A DNA stretch of 64,000 bases, taken from positions 1 to 64,000 of the forward strand of contig JAIWND010000027.1 of assembly GCA_025330725.1 (NCBI GenBank). Direction: 5' to 3'. Made by a program: the position numbers and the translations under genes. Position 1 is the first letter of the stretch. Every line of letters begins with the position of its first letter. The notes under the pieces are model-generated. The model ran no database searches, was not told the DNA's origin, and worked only from the letters and a program-made list of their open reading frames with translations. Of the stretch, positions 57,385-64,000 are shown piece after piece. Origin of the DNA: Chlamydoabsidia padenii (lineage: Eukaryota > Mucoromycota > Mucoromycetes > Mucorales > Cunninghamellaceae).

Positions 57385-58758
57385 AAAAAGTGGACTGGAC
57401 TACCTTTGAATTTTTCATAGTGACTTTAGCTTTAATAACCTGACGGGTCCCATTCCTTCAACTATTGGTACAGCACCTAATCTCAAATCAATGTGAGTTT
57501 CTAACACACAAATAAACATCATTCTTAACACTCTTCTTTCTTTCTTTCTTTGTAGTAACTTTGATGTCAATCAGTTAATGGGCACACTTCCACCCTCTAT
57601 TGGAGGGCTGGTCAATTTGACGTATATGTAAGTGAAGAGTAAAGATCTACCTTCCCATTACATATATATTTTATTCATTTATCATCATCATCGTTGTCAT
57701 CGCAGTCATTTCAAAAACAATTCTTTGACAGGTGGTATCCCTGATTCTTGGAGCGGACTCCATAGTCTTCTTGGGATTTATGCAAGCAATAATCGATTGA
57801 ATGGGCCTTTCCCAAATGCTGTCACATCAATGACTTCTTTGAATTATTTGTACATTGATAATAATCAGTTCAGTGGTTCTCTTCCACTTGCCATTGGTAA
57901 CATGCGATCTTTGAATACTCTGTAAGTGAAAGGGAGATCTGAATAAGCTGGCTGACATTGTTTTTTATTTGTTTATTAGGAATGCAAAATCAAACCATTT
58001 TTTAGGTACTATTCCTGATGTATTTGGTAACCTTACCAATTTGAATTACTTGTAAGTAGACTAGCTTAAATTTTGAGTGAATTACTAAAAGGGTGGGGGT
58101 TATTGTACAGGTACCTATCAGGACAAACTTTGAACGGTACAATTCCTGACTCTATTTATCAAGTTCCCAGTCTGATTTATCTGTAAGAAAGAATGCCTTA
58201 CTTTACTATTCTAGAAAAAAAAAGAACTCACTCTGTTGAATTTTTGTCATAGCGATCTTTCAAATAACCGATTGAAAGGAGGAATTTCGACCAAAGTGGG
58301 TAATCTAACCAACATACAAACACTGTAAGTACCAAGAAAAAGAGAGAAAATAAATGATCGAGTTTTCACGGTCGGCCGAAAAGAAGAAAAAAGACCTCTC
58401 ACTTTTTTCCATTTTCATTTTTAGAATGTTAGGTCGTAACGCTTTGACTGGACCTATTCCTAATGAAATCGGTCAACTGACACGACTTCAATACCTTTCC
58501 CTCAATTACAATGGTCTAAATGGTCAGTTCCCTGCCAGTATCGCTCCACCTGCTTTGGGTTACTGTCATGCTTCACCCAATCAATTCCAAGTCTGTCCGG
58601 ACCCTATTGTTGCCAATGATCCTAATACCATGGCTTTCCAATGCTCTATCGATTGTCTGGTTAACAATAAGAAAAAATCTTCATCTGCCACCACCCTTTT
58701 ACCTTCACTATCCTTCTTATGGGCTGTGTTAGCTCCTCTTTTACTTTATTCTTTTTAG
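56623..58758 (+). CDS. Secreted, probably GPI-anchored leucine-rich-repeat protein
   Basis: Ten exons (56623-56689, 56729-57185, 57261-57332, 57421-57492, 57556-57627, 57706-57921, 57980-58051, 58111-58182, 58253-58324, 58425-58758) give 501 residues. A signal peptide (MNYFLLFTLILLCLSATVVT) precedes a Thr/Ser/Pro-rich, probably O-glycosylated stalk. A plant-type LRR N-cap follows (ALKQWFDATNGNSWI, then CCSWYNVRC). About ten 24-residue repeats of the form LxxNxLxGxIPxxxGxLxxL come next (DFSFNNLTGPIPSTIGTAPN). The Ser-rich C-terminal hydrophobic tail (SSSATTLLPSLSFLWAVLAP, LLLYSF) suits a GPI signal. Cell surface, ligand unknown. Six internal exons are exactly 72 bases and one is 216, all bounded by phase-2 introns. 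Confidence 0.9.
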
Positions 58759-59504
58759 ATTGACAACCAAATAAAACTTTCATGTGATCTCATTTTTTGA
58801 TTTGCATATGATAAGGAAATTACCAATAGATGGACAGGAAGGAAATATAGTAACGAAAAGTAAAAAATAAGGGCACTGACATTCTTCCTAGGACTTTTTA
58901 ATATTGTTTCCCTTTCCTCTTGGGACGATGTGATTTAACTCTCATTCTCGAGTCACTTTTATGAAATATAAATCTTACAACAAAAACTTCATCAAATGTA
59001 TGTGGTTCTTAGAGGCTCTGAATCTGTTGTTTGATTTATGCAAAAGATACAAAAAAGATCTATTATTAGACATGAGGAGAAAATTGGTATCAAGTCCATG
59101 TAAGCAGGGAAAAAAATCACTGCGTTCTCGGCTCCTTACTACCCCCAGACATCTCGACATTCTTACTTCTTTCTCACCCTTCTTATCTATAAACATTACG
59201 ATATACCGTAGTGTCAAAACGAACTCATGAAATATATGCACCACCTCTCATGCTGATTAAAACCCCGATACTTTTCAATCCAGGTACCTTTTTTAAGGGT
59301 AGTAGCTAAGAACAGCATAAGGATGATTCTAGATAAGTGAAGTTGAATTAGGGGAAGGGAGGGGGGGATAAAATAATCCTTAATGTAGAAGGGAAACATG
59401 AAAGGGAGGAACTGATAAAAGTAAAGATGATGAGAAAATAGCTATAACATTCAACTGATAAAAACAATGTTCTCGTCTCCTTAAATAGGTAAAGTGCTCT
59501 ATTC
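58759..59504. other. Intergenic region between LRR and Kre9-like genes
   Basis: AATAAA signal at about 58770 just after the LRR stop. Overlapping short frames on both strands at about 58961-59244 have no motif and mirror each other. No gene supported. Confidence 0.5.
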
Positions 59505-60257
59505 ATGGCCAAACATAGGACCATATTGTATGTAAACGAAGAAAAGAAGAAGAAAACCCAGAACCGGAAATTCCACCACCTCCTCCTCTCTCTCTCTCTT
59601 CTTTTCTTTTCTTTTCTTTTCTTTTATACTTTTTATTTATTTTTTTTAAATATCAATATCAGTACCCTATTTATCAACCATGAATTTTACTACCATAATT
59701 CTGCTGATTTAATCATTGTTGGTGTTTCAGCCCAGTCTGTGATCATCTCAGTGACAGCTCCTTTACAGGGTGCTTCTTATAAGGCCGGATACAAGGCGAT
59801 TATTTCATGGATCAATCCCTCTGTTGACAGTATTTCTCAAATTATATTAGCTAAAGGTCCCAGTAATGCTTTACAATCTGTGTCCAACATTGCCACTAAT
59901 GTTCCAGCTTCCTCTAATTCATACACTTGGAACATCCCAAACGATATCCCTGCTGGTACCGATTACGCTTTTGAATTTGGTACTTCACCTAATTTGGCTT
60001 TTACTGGACAATTTTTAATCACAGGTGGTGGTGCCGGTAACCCACCTCCCTCCTCTCCTTCTTCTTCTGGATCATCAGCCTCCTCAGGCTCTTCTTCTTC
60101 TTCTTCTACATCAACAAATTCTTCTATTCCTCTATCTGGTTCAGGTTCTAATACTACTGCTTTAACTTCATCTTCCAGTACTGCCATTTCTTTAACTGTT
60201 GGATCTGTCACTTTTGTCGGTGCTGCTGCTCTTGCTGCTCTTGCTAATCTTTTCTAA
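59505..60257 (+). CDS. Kre9/Knh1-like Ser/Thr-rich GPI-type wall protein (start uncertain)
   Basis: The domain part is clear: VIISVTAPLQGASYKAGYKA, IISWINPSVDSISQIILAKG, SYTWNIPNDIPAGTDYAFEF, and FTGQFLITGG match the Ig-like Kre9/Knh1 N-terminal domain of fungal cell-wall (beta-1,6-glucan-related) proteins. A Pro/Ser-rich stalk and a hydrophobic tail (VGSVTFVGAAALAALANLF) suit GPI anchoring. The start is a problem. The open frame reaches back to an ATG at 59505, through sequence that looks like a pyrimidine-rich 5' leader. A better-placed ATG at 59680 begins MNFTTIILLI but stops at 59710, one frame away from LIIVGVSAQS, which would be the end of a normal signal peptide. Confidence 0.75.
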   Translation: MAKHRTILYVNEEKKKKTQNRKFHHLLLSLSLLFFSFLFFYTFYLFFLNINISTLFINHEFYYHNSADLIIVGVSAQSVIISVTAPLQGASYKAGYKAIISWINPSVDSISQIILAKGPSNALQSVSNIATNVPASSNSYTWNIPNDIPAGTDYAFEFGTSPNLAFTGQFLITGGGAGNPPPSSPSSSGSSASSGSSSSSSTSTNSSIPLSGSGSNTTALTSSSSTAISLTVGSVTFVGAAALAALANLF

Positions 60258-61876
60258 AACTCTTTCTTTAGCGATGGTCTCTTTCCCTTTTCTAAGTTAC
60301 TAGAATCAATTAGTTCCTTATTATGTATTTCCACTTTTTTCTCTCTCTTTGAAAAAAAAAAAAAAGACAATAAACACTTAATTTTGCATTTCCAATGCAT
60401 TAGAAAAAAAGAGGGGAGGATGCCGCGAGCCCCAAAATGGTAATCAACTCACAGCATCTGTAAAAACCGGCTACACACAATCCACATAGGAGGAAGCTAT
60501 AGTATAATTTAGTAACATTCTTCGTTCTTTATTATTAACAAAAGATTCATCCTGATGATTATACATAGTCAATCCGTCATTTGTAAAGCTAAGTGAAAAC
60601 CATACCAAGCAAAATATCGCCATCAATGACATTTTCTACCTTTTTGTGTTATACAACATCATCAATAATGGGGTTCAAATTGTATTTTTATTTATTACTA
60701 GTTTTATTAATTAAAATAAATAAAATTAACAATAAAATAATGGTGTGTCAAAATAGTTTAAAGGGATGATTGAAAGCAATGATACATAGTAAAAGAAAGC
60801 AAACAGTCAGTCAGTACACGTGGAAAGCCCATTTTGTCTTTGGAAATGATAAAACTTACCATCCCCGGAGGAATGCAACTTGGGGTAGGTTGCGATAACT
60901 TCCCAGATGAATTAAACAAAAAAGAAAAAAAAAAGTGGATGCAGTCCCGATGGAACACCTAGCTTTATTAATGTTTGATTGGAAATCGTTGAAGCCTCGG
61001 TAGAACACATACGGGGCGTGGAAGGAGGAGGGCGAAAAGAAGAGACACCTTGCCAAAGGAGCTTGAAGGAGAGGAAGGAAGACCAGGCAAATGAACAAAA
61101 GATTTTATTTGAGAGATGAAGAAAAGAAAGTGAAGGTGAAGAAATTCCAACCTTTTTATAAAACACAGGAAAGGATAAAAAGCAGGTGATCAGTGCTGGG
61201 AAAATTAGAAGAATGAAAATTGATGGTGAACCAACCAATTTAATGGAGCAAATCCTTGTCAATCAATGTGATAAACGATATAATCACATGTATTTGAGTC
61301 AGTTTCACTATTCACGAACGATCAATTCATGCTGATCGTCAATCAATACTTGCAAAGAAGCTAAAATGTAATGATGGCGGGATTTCAAATAAACACCGAT
61401 CAATGCAAAAAAAAAGAGTGGTTATATGATACCGTCATGTGTATCAGTAGACCCCTCTTGTCCCCTCTATTCAAAGCACGCCCCAATCAGCACACAGTCG
61501 CTACTTCAAAAAAACTGGGATTAAAGGCGTTGAGTTTGAGATATTTCCATTATTTTTTATAAGAGACTAGCCTTCGACCTCCGCTTCGCTATGGTAAGTC
61601 GTCGCCCTCTCGGGAGCGGGTACTTGATTTGGTGTGGTCTAATGTTTATTTGGTTTATTAGGCTCTAAGTTTGATCCCCTGCTCCCCTTGGCCTTTGCCA
61701 AATGGTCGGCATTCTACGGGTGCGGACAAAAAAAAAAAGGGGGAATTTAAGCAGGGTGTAGAAGACGTTGAGTTTGAGATTTGTTCCATTATTTTTAAAA
61801 GAGATTTTTCATGAGATATTACATTTTGAAGGGCAAAACATGGTACTATGCTATGTAAGATCATCAAAAAGGTATT
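60258..61876. other. 1.6-kb intergenic region, no supported gene
   Basis: 3' flank of the Kre9-like gene (A14 tract at about 60352-60365; AATAAA near 60368), AT-rich middle (60660-60760), then only short mutually overlapping minus-strand frames (60758-61262) without motifs. The last 350 bases contain the direct repeats around 61528-61805. Confidence 0.5.
61528..61805. repeat. ~40-bp direct repeats flanking a ~200-bp segment
   Basis: 61528-61567 and 61766-61805 share CGTTGAGTTTGAGAT then TTCCATTATTTTT and AGAGA with a few differences. The segment between carries a compact GC-richer part (GCCTTCGACCTCCGCTTCGC at about 61570-61589) unlike its surroundings. It resembles an insertion between duplicated target sequence or two ends of a short repeat family. 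Confidence 0.65.
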
Positions 61877-63621
61877 TCATTCATCAGATGTCTCCGATTC
61901 TGTCATGGTGACTTTATTCTTCAGAGTGTGAGACAATTCACCAAAGAAATCAGCAGGATAGTATCGATTTTGTTGTTTGGGCCGAGTATTGTTGTTGGTG
62001 TTGTAATGCCTTTTTTCATAATCTATTGATTTGGCTTTTTCCAATCGATTGGTCAGTGGATTTTCCATCTTTCTGCTGTTGAAATTGTTGCTGTTGCTGC
62101 ATTGTTGTCGTTGCCTACTATGCTGATCATCAGGCTCGGTATTACTGATCCAAAATGATTCGTCATCATTGCTATTGATACTTTTTCGCTTTTTCCGTTT
62201 ATCAACATTAATTTCGTTAGGAGGAGTTTGTTGTTGTGGTGATGATGGTGTATTTGATCCTCCATGTATTTCATCCCAGATTTTATTTCTAATACGACTA
62301 CCATTGGGTGTTCTAATCTCACCGGAAAAGTTAATGTTCGGTTACCAGTTTCAAAAAACAGGTCAGCTTATTTATTACTTACGTGATAGTTTCGGTGGAT
62401 CGTAGCTGTGCTTTAGGAATATCATCTAGTAATTTGTCCATTTGATATTGCTGTTCATTGTTTGATTCATCTTTATGAGATGGTGGTAAAGAAGAGGAGA
62501 CATGTTGTAGTATTGGTGAGGTGGTTGGCATATAATTAGATCTTTTCGCCGGTAAATAGGCTACTTTGTTTGAGGCTTTTGTCATTGTTGATGATGGTTT
62601 TGACTTTTGCGGTGAATAATGTGTGCATATTTTCGGTTGTTGTTGGCGGTACACAGGCACATTTTTGGGTTCATTTGTTGGTGGTGAGACCAGTGGTGGA
62701 ATAGCACAAGAGGGCGAATCATGATATAATGGATGGCGATGCTGTTGTCTAGTACTTGGTATACCAGTATCAGTAGGAGACTCGTATATTTGCCTAGTCG
62801 TATTTTGTATGTCACGTTGTCGTTGTGTTGTTACTGAAGAGCTGGATAAAGCAAGAGATTGTTGTTGCACTAAAAGAACGTTCCGTTGAAGTTGTTCGAG
62901 TCGTCGTGATTCGTCCAACAGATGATTATGAAGCATCAGACTTGGTGACGGTGGGCAGGTTGTTGTGATATCATTCGAATTGTGCCTGTTCTTGAAAGGA
63001 GAGGGTTGAAATGATCGAGTTGGGGTGATGGTCGTGCCATTAAGTGTTTTATGAATCGCACGATGAGGGCTGTGAATATAGGTGCTTGTCATTGGGTCGT
63101 CTTCAATATCATCCTCGTTGGGCTGAAGACAGATACTACTGGCTGTCCGGATAGTGTTTGGTGTCAGAGTCATCGGTCTGGGAGGTGGATAATCATTTTG
63201 ACGACGGCGACGATCCAATGTTGGGATACTTGCATAGTGACTAGCTATATACACATACACACATACAAAAGAAAAGAAAACCGACAGTCAGTTTCCTAGG
63301 TAACTAAGTAGCTTGTTTTCTTTTTCAAGGTAACCTACTTGAAGATAAAGTATCTTGATTGTGAGGGGAAGTGACAAGCGAGTGCCGTTCCATCATTGGT
63401 GTAAGTAAAGACGAGTTGGTGCTAATGTTACGCCGTCTGTCCATTTCTTGTCTTATTTTGGTGGTATTCTTTGGTAAAGTTTTGTGAATCTTTTTGTTAT
63501 CGATATCAATGCCAGCTCCCTAGTAAAAAATAAAAAAAAATAAAAAGATAAAATGTTAGGATACAACAAATTTCAAATATCATCAACTTTTTACTTGAGG
63601 TTGTGTTCGGCGAGGAGACAT
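61877..63621 (-). CDS. Unrecognised low-complexity Ser/Gln/Pro-rich protein
   Basis: Four exons, reading leftward: 63621-63595, 63519-63339, 63244-62383, 62312-61877; 501 residues, all joins in phase. It starts MSPRRTQPQ and is largely disordered: Pro/Thr/Ser and Gln/His/Asn-rich with basic patches (LDRRRRQ; VDKRKKRKSINS, a likely nuclear localisation signal). A short helical stretch (DESRRLEQLQRNVLLVQQQ) could form a coiled coil. The C-terminus is more ordered (NRYYPADFFGELSHTLKNKV) and acidic at the end (TESETSDE). No domain is recognised; a nuclear regulatory or scaffold role is a guess. Confidence 0.65.
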
Positions 63622-64000
63622 GACTTTTGAGATAAAGCCATAAAACTGATCAAATTCTTTGGTGACGTTTTCGTATGCATCAATAAACGGTGTTGAGATG
63701 GTGGTGGAAAGAGCAGAAGGTATCTGTTTACTGTTGGTAATAGTTGGGTAATGTTTCTCCATTTGTTTGAATGATCAAGGAACAAGCGAGTGAAAATTGA
63801 TTTCATAGCCTCTCGCGCAACCGTGTTTTGGTACTTTTGCTTTTTTTTTTCAGTCGCCGAGCGAAAAGGGGAAACTTCATTTTTGACTGCCGAATACCAA
63901 AATTCCGTGCGCCTAGCAATTCCCGAAATACATGCTCTAAAACATTGCACGTGCCGTCAAAAGATCGTCAATAGGGATAAGAATGCTGCGTCTAACATGT
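63622..64000. other. Upstream flank of the last gene
   Basis: Promoter-side DNA of the minus-strand low-complexity gene. An overlapping minus-strand frame (63591-63950) shares sequence with its first exon in another frame and has no motif. Nothing else supported up to the window edge. Confidence 0.45.

Noticed and set aside
59505..59680. Treating the first ATG at 59505 as the certain start of the Kre9-like gene
   Set aside because: The sequence up to 59680 has leader-like CT/T tracts and would place a long odd N-terminus before the signal peptide; start left open.

Overview
This window reads as nuclear DNA of a filamentous fungus, most likely an early-diverging Mucoromycota/Mucorales species. 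That is inferred from short GT-AG introns, AT-rich intergenic DNA, long T or A homopolymers inside introns, glutamine/asparagine/serine-rich proteins, and the gene families seen. No rRNA gene, tRNA gene or CRISPR array was recognised.

Layout. 1-2600 holds small or decayed reading frames, including a coiled-coil retroelement-like fragment and a small Myb/SANT protein. 2679-29407 is gene-rich. In order it carries an ankyrin plus dilute-domain protein, a fungal MHR-type transcription factor, an SR-protein kinase, a tetraspanin, a 74-residue membrane protein (minus strand), a DEP-RGS regulator with a 47-glutamine run, a 1.05 kb fold-back element, an AMP-binding acyl-CoA ligase, a MARVEL-type membrane protein, a small secreted cysteine-rich protein, a SANT-like Q-rich nuclear protein and a kelch membrane protein. 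29590-34600 is a transposon nest: a 650 bp TIR element, a LINE remnant and a decayed MULE with both TIRs. 34988-45549 is again host genes: a ubiquitin-like BAG6-type protein, TRM61, a possible Mis14/Nsl1 kinetochore protein sharing a short divergent promoter with TRM61, an unrecognised protein, and an M3 oligopeptidase.

45600-56300 is a second transposon nest. It has an intact Tc1/mariner-IS630-type transposase, an element with long (>200 bp) inverted repeats enclosing unrecognised ORFs, a decayed second MULE and a decayed piggyBac, with one short Q-rich gene between them. 56623-63621 returns to host genes: a secreted LRR protein whose introns fall exactly between repeats, a Kre9/Knh1-like cell-wall protein, and a low-complexity protein of unknown role.

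Functional themes are signalling and membrane organisation (RGS, SRPK, tetraspanin, MARVEL), the cell surface (kelch, LRR, Kre9-like, cysteine-rich secreted protein) and RNA metabolism (TRM61, SRPK). Exon joins were worked out by hand from splice sites and checked for reading phase. Unless stated otherwise, each multi-exon model gives a whole number of codons. The tetraspanin last junction and the Kre9-like start do not resolve.
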